From positions 221,797 through 285,796 of the forward strand of contig NZ_VZPJ01000008.1 in NCBI RefSeq assembly GCF_008801605.1: a DNA stretch of 64,000 bases, in the 5' to 3' direction. Positions 17,116 through 25,460 of the stretch are shown here, piece after piece. Positions within the stretch are counted from its first letter, which is position 1. Each line of letters opens with the position of its first letter. The notes beneath the pieces were generated by a model. The model had not been told where the DNA came from. It made no database searches and saw only the letters and a list, made by a program, of their open reading frames with translations. The position numbers and the translations under genes are program-made. Origin of the DNA: Pseudomonas brassicacearum subsp. brassicacearum (GTDB taxonomy: Bacteria > Pseudomonadota > Gammaproteobacteria > Pseudomonadales > Pseudomonadaceae).

Positions 17116-18954
17116 TCAATAACGCAATTGTCCGCCCTGAATCCGAACTGCCAGCTGCCGATCCACCCGCACGTAAGTATCGGTGCCCGGCAACCAAGCG
17201 TAGACCGGCTCATCCCCGGTGACGCATGGGTCGAATGCTTCGGCCTTGAGGCGGGTCTTCTGGTACTTGAAGGTGCCGGTGGTGTCCATTTTCACCTTGA
17301 TGCGCAGGAACAGCGGCACGGCATAGGCTGGCAGCTTGCATTGCAAAAACTGCAACAACTCGCTGAAGTCCAGGGTCGCCAGGGATTCGGACGGGGTGAT
17401 TGCCGCCATGCCCGCACGGCCATTGGTGCCATTGATCTCCACACCATAAGCCACTGCCTCGGCCACCTGCGGATGTTGCAGCAGCACATTTTCGACTTCC
17501 GTGGTGGAGACGTTTTCGCCTTTCCAGCGATAGGTGTCGCCGAGGCGATCAACAAACTGCCCATGCCCGAAACCAATGTTGCGCAACAGGTCTCCGGTAT
17601 TGAAGTAACGATCGCCCGGCGCAAAGACATCCCGGCAGATGGTTTTTTCGGTCAAGGCCTGATCGGTGTAGCCATCCAGCGGCGCCTTCTCATCGATCCG
17701 CGCCAGCAACAGACCCGGTTGGCCCCTGGGCACTTTTTGCATGCGACCTTGCAGGTTGCGCAACGGCAGGCCGCTGGCATGATCGTACTGCACCAGCTCC
17801 CAGCCCATCAGGGAAAACCCGATGGTGTTGTCGAAATTCAGGATGTTGGTGAAACCGATATTGCCGTCGCTGGCGGCATACAGCTCACAGATGTGGTCGA
17901 TGCCAAACCGGCTCTTGAAGGTCGACCAGGCCCCGGGGCGCAGTCCGTTGCCGATCATTTTCTTCACACCGTGGTGACGGTCATCGGCAGCGGCAGGCTG
18001 ATCGATCAGGTAGCGGCACAACTCACCGACATACCCCAGCGTGGTCGCCCGGTAACGGCGTACGTCGCTCCAGAACTGGCTGGCGCTGAACTTGCGCCGG
18101 ATCGCGAACCCCGAGGCCCCACATATCGCCGCGCCCCAGCACACGCACAGGCCGGTGGCGTGGTACAGCGGCAAGGTGCAATACACGACATCGTCGGGCT
18201 GCATGTCCAAGGCGATCAGGCCGAAGCTGGTGGACGTGCGCATCCAGCGACCATGGCGAAACACCCCGGCCTTGGGCAGCCCGGTGGTGCCCGAGGTATA
18301 GAGATAAAAACAAGGGTCGTTGCAGAAAACCTGCCGGCTGCACGCCGGGTTATCGCTCGGGTAATCCTCGCTGCCAGCCATCAGGTCGATGAAACCGGAT
18401 GGGGCATCGGACGGGATATCGGCACTGTCCTGATCCGCCAGCCACCAGGTCCTGCTGCTCGACAGTGTGGTTCGTTCTCGTATGTCGTTGAAGGCCGCGA
18501 CCCGTTCATCCCCCACCACCACCGCGACCGGGCTGACCAGGGCCAGGCTGTGCACCAGCGCATCGCCGGTTTGCGAGGTGTTGAGCATGGCACTGACCGC
18601 GCCGACCTTGGCCATTGCCAACACGCTGATCAATAGCTGTGGCCGGTTCTCGATGAATATCGCCACGCAATCGCCCTTGCCGATGCCCTGGGCCAGCAGG
18701 TAATGGGCGATGCGATTGGCCTGCGCGTTGACCTGTGCATAACTCAACACCGTCTCGCCGCACAGCAGTGCCGGGCCCTGGGGATTGCGTTGCGTGGCCT
18801 GTTCGAAACACCAGCCCAGGCCGCAAGGCTGGGTCGGGTCCTGGACGTTGGCCAGCTTCATGCCTTTGACGATCCGGGGGACGGCTTTGGCAATGGCTGG
18901 CAGCTTGCGCAGCATCATGCCCCAGGTAATCGCGTCGCTGGGTGTACGACTCAT
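17116..18954 (-). CDS. long-chain acyl-CoA synthetase (FadD6/FATP type)
   Basis: ATP-dependent activation of a carboxylic (probably long or very long chain) fatty acid to its CoA ester. The 612-residue ANL-superfamily enzyme has the AMP-binding motif YLYTSGTTGLPKAGV (about 220-235), LPLYHATGLCVCWGAA, the Y-A-A-S-D-G-N block of the FATP group, FNTGDLLRN and DRLGDTYRWKGENVSTTEVEN, with the C-terminal catalytic lysine region GTFKYQKTRLK. Start ATG 18954 has GGGGAAG upstream; the 58-codon extension to 19128 is unsupported. It is divergent from the DUF3509 gene. Confidence 0.92.
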   Translation of the reverse strand: MSRTPSDAITWGMMLRKLPAIAKAVPRIVKGMKLANVQDPTQPCGLGWCFEQATQRNPQGPALLCGETVLSYAQVNAQANRIAHYLLAQGIGKGDCVAIFIENRPQLLISVLAMAKVGAVSAMLNTSQTGDALVHSLALVSPVAVVVGDERVAAFNDIRERTTLSSSRTWWLADQDSADIPSDAPSGFIDLMAGSEDYPSDNPACSRQVFCNDPCFYLYTSGTTGLPKAGVFRHGRWMRTSTSFGLIALDMQPDDVVYCTLPLYHATGLCVCWGAAICGASGFAIRRKFSASQFWSDVRRYRATTLGYVGELCRYLIDQPAAADDRHHGVKKMIGNGLRPGAWSTFKSRFGIDHICELYAASDGNIGFTNILNFDNTIGFSLMGWELVQYDHASGLPLRNLQGRMQKVPRGQPGLLLARIDEKAPLDGYTDQALTEKTICRDVFAPGDRYFNTGDLLRNIGFGHGQFVDRLGDTYRWKGENVSTTEVENVLLQHPQVAEAVAYGVEINGTNGRAGMAAITPSESLATLDFSELLQFLQCKLPAYAVPLFLRIKVKMDTTGTFKYQKTRLKAEAFDPCVTGDEPVYAWLPGTDTYVRVDRQLAVRIQGGQLRY

Positions 18955-19310
18955 GGTGATCTTCCCCGTTCGACCTCGTGGGTCTCGGTTCTTGTTATCG
19001 GGCAGCAGGTGATTTTGGCTCGAAAGTACGCTGGCAATTGCGGCGCTGTACACGCGGTTTTTGCAATGTTTTGTATCCGCTGCCCGAGACAGGCGAAGCG
19101 CGAGCACCGGGAAACGATTTGGTTCCAAAAATCATTGCCCGACCACGCAAAATGCAGGATGCACGATGGCTATTCATGCAAGATGCACGAAATCAAAAAT
19201 ACAGAAAAAATATAACTATATGTTTTTAAAGGATTTTATATAAAGCCGAATGCTGGCACAGACAGTGCAACTCCCCCTCCACGGTTTGCCATACCATGGA
19301 GCAGTCAACT
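18955..19310. promoter_or_regulatory. divergent promoter region, AT-rich, with direct repeats
   Basis: 356 bases between the acyl-CoA synthetase and the DUF3509 gene. It holds a 15-base direct repeat, ATGCA(G/A)GATGCACGA at 19152-19166 and 19176-19190, with a 24-base period, then a strongly AT-rich stretch (19190-19245) that stands out from the GC-rich surroundings. Both are typical of an activator-bound promoter; no regulator is assigned. Confidence 0.55.
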
Positions 19311-19589
19311 ATGAACATGATTCAAGAAAAGTTTGCGTCCCTGTTTTCCAACTACGAAGTGACCACCCAGCCCCGCCCGGATGGCGGCATTCTGCTGACC
19401 TTGCGTAATAGCGACGGCAAGCTGTTCAAACGCACGATTTCCTACGCTCAACTGCATGCGGGGGATCAGTTGTCCTGGGCGATCAGCGCGATTCGTCGTG
19501 ACCTGGCTGAACAGGCTAGCGAGTTGCCACAGATCACCTTGTTGCAGAGCCAGCATCGGTTTGCTTTGCCGACTTACCATAGCGCTTGA
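19311..19589 (+). CDS. DUF3509 domain protein
   Basis: A 92-residue Pseudomonas-type DUF3509 protein of unknown function. The core FASLFSNYEVTTQPRPDGGILLTLRNSDGKLFKRTISYAQL is typical of the family. ATG 19311 is preferred to 19296 because GGAG at 19298-19301 would then be the ribosome site. It is small, soluble and probably dimeric or partner-bound by family habit only. A strong terminator follows at 19629. The AT-rich promoter with direct repeats suggests specific control. Confidence 0.85.
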   Translation: MNMIQEKFASLFSNYEVTTQPRPDGGILLTLRNSDGKLFKRTISYAQLHAGDQLSWAISAIRRDLAEQASELPQITLLQSQHRFALPTYHSA

Positions 19590-19628
19590 GCCTGCTGGAA
19601 AAACGCGGAGCTGCTTGCTCTTGCTTGA

Positions 19629-19670
19629 AAAAACGGCGCTTCTTTCAGAAATGGGGAGCGCCGTTTTTTT
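19629..19670 (+). terminator. rho-independent terminator after DUF3509 gene
   Basis: AACGGCGCT (19632-19640) pairs with AGCGCCGTT (19657-19665), followed by a run of seven T. Confidence 0.9.
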
Positions 19671-19693
19671 GCGCCTTGGGAAAGCCCGCTTCG

Positions 19694-19825
19694 GTGTGTA
19701 TATCCGTTTCTTCGGTAATGGCTGCTGACGGTTCCGCTCTTACAGCGGCTCACTTTTGAGAAGCCCGGAAGCCGGCCCAGTCAAAAGTAAGCAAAACGCT
19801 CCTGCCCCACCACTTGGCACCTCGC
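19694..19825 (+). repeat. left arm of large inverted repeat
   Basis: Starts gtgtgtatatccgtt and runs through ttccgctcttac and gtcaaaagtaagcaaaacgct to ccccaccacttggcacctcgc. Read against the reverse complement of 20320-20451 it is closely similar along its whole length (roughly 80 percent by eye). Confidence 0.85.
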
Positions 19826-19942
19826 CTAGGCTCGGTGTGCCCTCACTCCGGCCAGCGTGGTTAACGGGGCGCCGAGATCAACGTCCACCGCGAGGCGGCC
19901 TAACAGCCGACCTGGCTCTCCTGGTCGTACACCCGTTAGATC

Positions 19943-20035
19943 TGTGGGAGCAAAGCTTGCTCGCGAAAGCGATGTGTCAGTTTGCGGTGATGTTGGATGT
20001 GCCGGCCTCATCGCGAGCAAGCTCGCTCCCACAGG
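19943..20035. repeat. REP pair inside the large inverted repeat
   Basis: Forward arm gggagcaaagcttgctcgcga and inverted arm atcgcgagcaagctcgctcccaca. The spacer includes gttggatgtgccggcctc, which recurs in the next pair. Confidence 0.88.
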
Positions 20036-20078
20036 GGATCCTGGGTGTTCATGAGTTCTGTGTTCACTGCAGCCCATT

Positions 20079-20168
20079 GTGGGAGCGAGCCTGCTCGCGA
20101 AGGCGATGTCACAGTCGATGAAGATGTTGGATGTGCCGGCCTCTTCGCGAGCAAGCCCGCTCCCACAG
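20079..20168. repeat. REP pair inside the large inverted repeat
   Basis: A second unit with a spacer closely related to that of the pair at 19943, indicating duplication of a full REPIN. Confidence 0.88.
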
Positions 20169-20210
20169 GTTTTGCGGTGCACATGGATTTTGTATCTGAT
20201 GAAGATCCAA

Positions 20211-20235
20211 TGTGGGAGCGAGCTTGCTCGCGATA
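20211..20235. repeat. single REP arm
   Basis: Unpaired forward copy tgtgggagcgagcttgctcgcgat, the last of five arms in this block. Confidence 0.85.
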
Positions 20236-20319
20236 CAGTGGGCAACCCGGCATGGATGCCGGGTTAGCCGCGCTGGGCCATGAATGGCCCTTCGCGGCGG
20301 CCCACGGAGCAATGCTGGA

Positions 20320-20451
20320 GCGAGGCACCGAGTGGTGGGGCAAAGCGCTTTTGGTTACTTTTGGCTGGTCCGGCTCCCGGCTCTTCCAAAAGTGACCCGC
20401 CGTAAGGGCGGAACCCTAAGTAGCCGTTACCGCAGCAACGGATATACACAC
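20320..20451 (-). repeat. right arm of large inverted repeat
   Basis: Reverse-complement partner of 19694-19825, ending cggatatacacac. The sequence resembles a dispersed repeat I associate with pseudomonad genomes (ccgcccttacggcgggtcacttttgg); its biological role is unknown to me. Confidence 0.82.
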
Positions 20452-20476
20452 AAGCTCAGGGCACCACCAACGCAGG

Positions 20477-21010
20477 TCAGTCTTCCAGACGAGGAAACCG
20501 CCGAGCAATATCATCCCCCGTAACCTCAGCAACCAACCCCTGCAAATCACCAGACAAACGAATCGTAACGAAATGCGGCCGCTCCCCCCTGTCAAACCAA
20601 TGCGGCATACCAGCAGGCACCGTTATCAAGTCATTCCTTTCACACAGCACCGCGTAGACATAATCCCCAACGTGCAGGTTAAACAAGCCACGACCGGCAA
20701 CGAAAAACCGCACTTCATCCTGGCTATGGCGACACTCATCGAGCTCCCCAGCCTGTTCCGGCTGATCGCTGCTGACACTGACAACATCGACCGCAACATA
20801 ACCCCGCTCAGTCATCAACCCATCGATCTGAGCCTGGTAAGCCGCAATGATGTCCTCCTCACTGGCACCCGGCTGGATTTTCACCGCCGCCTCCCAACGG
20901 GCAAAGTGAATACCTTGTTCAGCCAGGGTCGCGGCAATGTCCTCGACGTGGGTCAACACTTTGTTCGGAATGTCTGGGCTCGAAACGTGATAGACCGACA
21001 GGCTGCTCAT
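20477..21010 (-). CDS. mtnD: acireductone dioxygenase-like protein (altered metal site)
   Basis: Acireductone dioxygenase acts in methionine salvage on 1,2-dihydroxy-3-keto-5-methylthiopentene. The 177-residue cupin aligns along its length with the family (MSSLSVYHVSSPDIPNK, DEVRFFVAGRGLFNLHVGDYVYAVLCERNDLITVPAGMPHWFD). Three metal ligands are present (H95, E99, H137), but the first His of the usual H-x-H pair is C93 (ECRHSQDEV). The segment before it is also shorter than in homologues I remember. It lies 34 bases after the MFS gene; mtnB and mtnC, usual partners, are absent. Either a repurposed or a decaying enzyme. Confidence 0.82.
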   Translation of the reverse strand: MSSLSVYHVSSPDIPNKVLTHVEDIAATLAEQGIHFARWEAAVKIQPGASEEDIIAAYQAQIDGLMTERGYVAVDVVSVSSDQPEQAGELDECRHSQDEVRFFVAGRGLFNLHVGDYVYAVLCERNDLITVPAGMPHWFDRGERPHFVTIRLSGDLQGLVAEVTGDDIARRFPRLED

Positions 21011-21044
21011 GACAAAGGCTCCAGCAAATTAATGGTTCGAAGGC

Positions 21045-22190
21045 TCATGGCCGGTCCTCTTGCATACGTGTGGCAATGATAACGGCTGCCGCGAAAGCCG
21101 CGAGGCTGGCGAGGCTGAATGTCCAACTGGCACCCAAGGCGTTCCAGCTATAGCCGGAATACAACGCGCCCAAGGCCCCGCCCGTACCGGCCAGCGCCGC
21201 ATACAGCGCCTGCCCCTGGCCTTGCTGGCGAGGACCGAAGCTGCGTTGCACGAAATGGATGGCGGCGGCGTGAAAACTGCCGAAGGTCGCCGCGTGCAGC
21301 ACCTGGGCGAGCAACAATACCCAGAGAAACTCGGCCAGCGAGCCCAACAACAACCAGCGCAACGCCGCCAGCAGGAAACTCGCCAGCAGTACCCGGCGCA
21401 CGGAAAACCGCGCCAGGATCCGGCTCATCAGCAGGAACACCAAAACTTCCGCCACCACTCCGAGGGCCCAGAGCAGGCCGATCAGCCCGCGACTGTAACC
21501 CAGGTGTTCGAGGTGCAAGGTCAGGAAGGTGTAATACGGCCCGTGGCTCACCTGCATCAGGCCCACACACGTGTAGAACGCCAGCACGCCAGGGTTGCGC
21601 AGTTGCCGCAGGAACCCTTCCCCTGCGACGCGCGGCCCCTGCAGTGGCTGGGCGTTGGGCACCCAGAAGCTGGCGAGAACGATGCCGGCCATGATCAACA
21701 CCAGCGCCACCGGGTAGATGTCCAGGCTCAGCCATTCGAACAAACGGCCGAGCGCCACCACGGTGATGATGAAGCCGATGGAGCCCCACAGGCGGATCTG
21801 GCTGTAGCGCGAGGCCTGCCCGCCGAGATGGGCCAGGGTGATGACTTCGAACTGCGGCAACACCGCGTGCCAGAAGAACGCATGCAGCGCCATGACCATC
21901 GCCAGCCAGGCGTAGCTTTTATCGATGAAGATCAGCGAGAAGGCCAGCAGCGTGCAGATCGCGCCAAACCGCACGATCGCCAGGCGTCGGCCGGTGTAGT
22001 CCCCCAGCCAGCCCCAGATGTTCGGCGCCACGCAGCGCATCAACATGGGAATCGCCACCAGCTCGCCGATGCGCGCCGCGTTGAACCCCAGGTGATCGAA
22101 ATACAGCGCCAGGAACGGCGCCGTCGAACCGAGCAGCGCGAAATAGAACAGATAGAAACTGGAGAGCCGCCAGTACGGCAGTGCCGCCAT
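21045..22190 (-). CDS. MFS transporter, HcaT-like (PPP family)
   Basis: A 381-residue protein with about 12 membrane helices of the MFS_1-like/3-phenylpropionate transporter group: a short first helix (WRLSSFYLFYFALLGSTAPFLALYF), PNIWGWLGDYTGRRLAIVRFG in loop 2-3, LRLWGSIGFI-type helix (SQIRLWGSIGFIITV), and FGSFHAAAIHFVQRSFG in the C-half. The substrate is unassigned. It lies between aroC (34 bases upstream) and the acireductone dioxygenase-like gene (34 bases downstream), so all three are probably one transcript; this gene order is conserved in pseudomonads as I recall. Confidence 0.88.
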   Translation of the reverse strand: MAALPYWRLSSFYLFYFALLGSTAPFLALYFDHLGFNAARIGELVAIPMLMRCVAPNIWGWLGDYTGRRLAIVRFGAICTLLAFSLIFIDKSYAWLAMVMALHAFFWHAVLPQFEVITLAHLGGQASRYSQIRLWGSIGFIITVVALGRLFEWLSLDIYPVALVLIMAGIVLASFWVPNAQPLQGPRVAGEGFLRQLRNPGVLAFYTCVGLMQVSHGPYYTFLTLHLEHLGYSRGLIGLLWALGVVAEVLVFLLMSRILARFSVRRVLLASFLLAALRWLLLGSLAEFLWVLLLAQVLHAATFGSFHAAAIHFVQRSFGPRQQGQGQALYAALAGTGGALGALYSGYSWNALGASWTFSLASLAAFAAAVIIATRMQEDRP

Positions 22191-22224
22191 GGTCGTCAGG
22201 CCACGGCGGTCGGCAGGCCAACCA

Positions 22225-23316
22225 TCAAAGCTGCCCCAGCACCGGAGTGCTGACGCGAACGTCGGCGTTCTGGCCGCGATGACGCAGAAGGTGATCCATC
22301 AGCACGATCGCCATCATCGCCTCGGCGATGGGCGTGGCGCGGATGCCGACGCACGGATCGTGACGGCCCTTGGTGATGACGTCCACCGGGTTGCCATGGA
22401 TGTCGATGGAGCGGCCCGGCGTGGTGATGCTGGACGTTGGCTTCAAGGCCAGGTGCGCCACGATCGGCTGGCCCGAGGAAATGCCACCGAGGATGCCGCC
22501 GGCATTGTTGCTCAGGAAACCTTGCGGGGTCAGTTCGTCACGGTGCTCGGTGCCGCGCTGGGCAACGCAGGCGAAACCGGCGCCGATCTCCACGCCTTTC
22601 ACCGCATTGATGCTCATCAGCGCGTGGGCCAGCTCGGCGTCGAGGCGGTCGAAGATCGGCTCGCCAAGGCCAGGCATCACCCCTTCGGCGACCACGGTGA
22701 TCTTCGCGCCGACCGAATCCTGGTCCCGACGCAGTTGATCCATGTAGGCCTCAAGTTCTGGCACCTTGTCCGGGTCGGGGCAGAAGAACGCGTTCTGTTC
22801 CACCGAGTCCCAGGTCTTGAACGGGATTTCGATGGGGCCCAACTGGCTCATGTAGCCACGAATGACGATGCCCTGGCTGGCCAGGTACTTCTTGGCGATC
22901 GCCCCGGCCGCCACGCGCATGGCGGTTTCCCGCGCCGAGCTGCGACCGCCGCCACGGTAATCGCGCTCACCGTATTTGTGGTGGTAGGTGTAGTCGGCGT
23001 GGGCTGGGCGGAACAGATCCTTGATGGCCGAGTAGTCCTTGGACTTCTGGTCGGTGTTGCGGATTAACAGGCCGATGGCGCAGCCGGTGGTGCGCCCTTC
23101 GAACACGCCAGACAGGATTTCGACTTCATCGGCTTCCTGGCGCTGGGTGGTGTGGCGGCTGGTGCCGGGCTTGCGGCGGTCCAGGTCACGCTGCAGGTCG
23201 TCCAGGGAAATCTCCAGGCCCGGCGGGCAGCCGTCGACAATGGCGACCAACGCCGGGCCATGGCTTTCGCCCGCGGTGGTGACAGTGAACAGCTTGCCGT
23301 AGGTATTGCCGGACAT
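22225..23316 (-). CDS. aroC: chorismate synthase
   Basis: Last step of the shikimate pathway: 5-enolpyruvylshikimate-3-phosphate to chorismate, needing reduced FMN. The 363-residue enzyme has all three family signatures: GESHGPALVAIVDGCPPG (about 16-33), the central GGGRSSARETAMRVAAGAIA (about 123-142) and RSDIHGNPVD-like SIDIHGNPVDVITKGRHDPCVGIRATPIAEAM near residue 315. ATG 23316 begins MSGNTYGKLFTVTTAGESHG as expected. First gene of the aroC-MFS-mtnD set. Confidence 0.97.
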   Translation of the reverse strand: MSGNTYGKLFTVTTAGESHGPALVAIVDGCPPGLEISLDDLQRDLDRRKPGTSRHTTQRQEADEVEILSGVFEGRTTGCAIGLLIRNTDQKSKDYSAIKDLFRPAHADYTYHHKYGERDYRGGGRSSARETAMRVAAGAIAKKYLASQGIVIRGYMSQLGPIEIPFKTWDSVEQNAFFCPDPDKVPELEAYMDQLRRDQDSVGAKITVVAEGVMPGLGEPIFDRLDAELAHALMSINAVKGVEIGAGFACVAQRGTEHRDELTPQGFLSNNAGGILGGISSGQPIVAHLALKPTSSITTPGRSIDIHGNPVDVITKGRHDPCVGIRATPIAEAMMAIVLMDHLLRHRGQNADVRVSTPVLGQL

Positions 23317-23455
23317 GCAGGGTGCTCCGTGAAATCGCTGAGAGACTCAACCTTGGATTCGTAATGCGCGCCAGTATACGCAGGCTCCCCGCGTAGTTCA
23401 TCCTCGAACCTTATCGGCGGCCACCAGTCCAACCGGCACCTTCGCAACTAATGGC

Positions 23456-24424
23456 GTGATGATGTTAAAGCTGCTTGCCTTAAGCCTTACCTTGTTCACC
23501 GGCCTGTTTTGCGGCCTGGCCCAGGCCACGGTGCTGCAACGCCCAATCAGCCTCGATACGGGCAATGGTGAGCTTTTCGGCTCGTTGTTGCTGCCCAAGT
23601 CCGACACGCCGGTGCCGGTTGTCCTGATCATTTCCGGGTCAGGTCCTACAGATCGCGACGGCAACAACCCCGACGGTGGGCGCAACGACAGCCTCAAGCG
23701 CCTGGCCTGGGTCTTGGCCAAACACAACATTGCCAGCGTGCGCTATGACAAACGCGGTGTAGCGGCCAGCCTCGCGGCGACACCGGACGAACGCAACCTG
23801 AGCGTCGAGGCCTATGTGGCCGATGCCGTGGCCTGGAGCCACAAGCTCGCCGCCGATCCGCGACTGGGCCCGTTGATCCTGCTGGGCCACAGCGAAGGCG
23901 CATTGATCGCCAGCCTCGCCGCGCCCCAGGCCAACGCGGCGGCGGTGATTTCGCTGTCTGGCAGCGCCCGACCGATCGACCAGGTGCTGCGCCAACAACT
24001 GAGCAACCGCCTGCCACCGCCGCTGATGTTGCGCAGCAACGAGCTGCTCGACAGCCTCAAGGCCGGTCGACTCGATGACAACGTACCGGCACAGCTGCAG
24101 GTCATTTTCCGCCCCAGCGTGCAGCCCTACCTGATCTCGCTGTTCCGCCAGGACCCGGCCCAGGCCTTCGCGGCGTTGAAAATGCCGGCCTTGATCATCC
24201 AGGGCAGCAGCGATATCCAGGTCAGCGTCGATGACGCCAGGCAGCTGAAAGCCGCCAAGCCCGACGCCGAACTGGCGCTGATCGAGGGCATGAACCACGT
24301 GATGCGCATCGTGCCCAACGACGTGAAACGGCAACTGGCCTCCTACAAGGATCCCAACCTGCCCCTGGCGGCCGAGCTTGGTTCGCGAATTCTGCGTTTT
24401 ATTGACTCGTTAGCCGCGCGTTAG
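23456..24424 (+). CDS. periplasmic alpha/beta hydrolase
   Basis: A 320-322-residue serine hydrolase with an N-terminal signal peptide ending near GLAQA-TV. The nucleophile elbow is GHSEGA (about residue 145), the oxyanion region VVLIISGSGPTDRDGN is strongly conserved in this group, and the acid and base sit in QGSSDIQV and EGMNHVMR. The start may be GTG 23456 or ATG 23459/23462; none has a clear ribosome site. Substrate unknown; the family includes esterases and dienelactone-hydrolase-like enzymes. Divergent from aroC. Confidence 0.88.
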   Translation: MMMLKLLALSLTLFTGLFCGLAQATVLQRPISLDTGNGELFGSLLLPKSDTPVPVVLIISGSGPTDRDGNNPDGGRNDSLKRLAWVLAKHNIASVRYDKRGVAASLAATPDERNLSVEAYVADAVAWSHKLAADPRLGPLILLGHSEGALIASLAAPQANAAAVISLSGSARPIDQVLRQQLSNRLPPPLMLRSNELLDSLKAGRLDDNVPAQLQVIFRPSVQPYLISLFRQDPAQAFAALKMPALIIQGSSDIQVSVDDARQLKAAKPDAELALIEGMNHVMRIVPNDVKRQLASYKDPNLPLAAELGSRILRFIDSLAAR

Positions 24425-24531
24425 GCGGTTTTAGTCGATTTAGCTTCAGGACTGGCAAAAACGGCCGATAGCCCGGTGTCGGGCAGCGCTATGGCTGCCG
24501 ACCCGCCGGCCTGGACAGGATTTTTGCCGTT

Positions 24532-25320
24532 ATGACTGAAACTGAAACTTCCCCCAACACCGCTGCCGAAGCTCCCGCCTCGCCTGCGGTAGAGCTGCCG
24601 TGGGCCGACGTGCATACCGAGCATCACAAAATGCTCCGGCTGGCGCCGCTCAAGACCGACCGCGCCACCGGTGTGCGGCCGCTGCGGTTTGTCGAGTTCA
24701 GCTATGTCGAGCGCCACAGCAAGGAACGCAGCCTGCTGCGCATGAGCATCCAGCTGCCGAACCAGCGCGTGCGCAAGGAACAGAATCACCTGGACGTCTG
24801 GGCCGACCACGTCGAAAAACGCCTGTTTTTTTCCCCGGACAACCTGCAAGTCGAGCCGTCCAACCGTGGCATCGGCCGTTTCCTGGCGGCCCAGGGCATC
24901 ACCTGGGCCAAGAAACGCTGGTCGGCCTACCGGGTAGACGGCACCGACCTGGATAACAAGGACGCCCTGAACGAAGACACTCGCCTGCGCCGCGACCGCT
25001 TTCTCAAGGCCCAGGGCTTCGAGGTGGTCTATGCCGATGCCCAGCACCTCAAGGGCAGCGTCAAGCCAACCCACGTTGGCGATCTGCTCGGGGACTGGAA
25101 CACCGAAAAGCTGCAATTCGTGGAAATCCTTGAAGCGGCGCAGATGCTGCAACAGGCCGAGCAGAACCTGGCGGAACAGGAAGTCAAACTCAAGCAGCAG
25201 GAAGAAAAGGTCACCAAGTTCAAGCGCGAAGACGCCGGCCTGCGCTTCACCATCACCTGCCTGGTGGCCTTCGCCATGTTCCAGGCGGGGTTGCTGATCT
25301 GGATTGCGACGCGGCATTAA
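24532..25320 (+). CDS. hypothetical protein with coiled coil and C-terminal membrane anchor
   Basis: A 262-residue protein conserved in this neighbourhood as I recall but without an assigned function. It has an acidic, Thr/Pro/Ala-rich N-terminus, a globular region (residues 30-180) with the KRWSAYRVDGTDLDNKDALNEDTRLRRDRFLKAQGF segment, a glutamine/lysine-rich coiled coil (about 195-240, EAAQMLQQAEQNLAEQEVKLKQQEEKV) and one C-terminal membrane helix (TCLVAFAMFQAGLLIWIAT). This suggests a tail-anchored inner-membrane protein with a cytoplasmic body. Function is not predictable. Confidence 0.78.
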   Translation: MTETETSPNTAAEAPASPAVELPWADVHTEHHKMLRLAPLKTDRATGVRPLRFVEFSYVERHSKERSLLRMSIQLPNQRVRKEQNHLDVWADHVEKRLFFSPDNLQVEPSNRGIGRFLAAQGITWAKKRWSAYRVDGTDLDNKDALNEDTRLRRDRFLKAQGFEVVYADAQHLKGSVKPTHVGDLLGDWNTEKLQFVEILEAAQMLQQAEQNLAEQEVKLKQQEEKVTKFKREDAGLRFTITCLVAFAMFQAGLLIWIATRH

Positions 25321-25343
25321 GCCCGACAGCGCCTGAACAACCC

Positions 25344-25432
25344 TGTGGGAGCGAGCTTGCTCGCGATAGCGGTGAATCAGCCAACTTCAATGCTGCTGAT
25401 CCGACGCCATCGCGAGCAAGCTCGCTCCCACA
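25344..25432. repeat. REP pair
   Basis: Forward and inverted REP between the convergent tail-anchored protein gene and prmB. Confidence 0.9.
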
Positions 25433-25460
25433 GTGGGTGCACCCAGATGGATAAGGGGGA

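Larger units (their letters stand above)
19590..20476. other. 887-base gene-free block of repeats
   Basis: It contains a terminator, two 132-base arms of a large inverted repeat, and five REP arms between them. Several frames of 60-130 codons occur here, but they are translations of REP sequence (recurrent REQARSHR-like strings) and have no ribosome sites. Confidence 0.8.

Noticed and set aside
19756..20395. Several frames of 60-132 codons on both strands in the 19.6-20.5 kb gap
   Set aside because: They consist of REP translation (REQARSH, ASLLA, GSELARD strings) and repeat arms, without ribosome sites.
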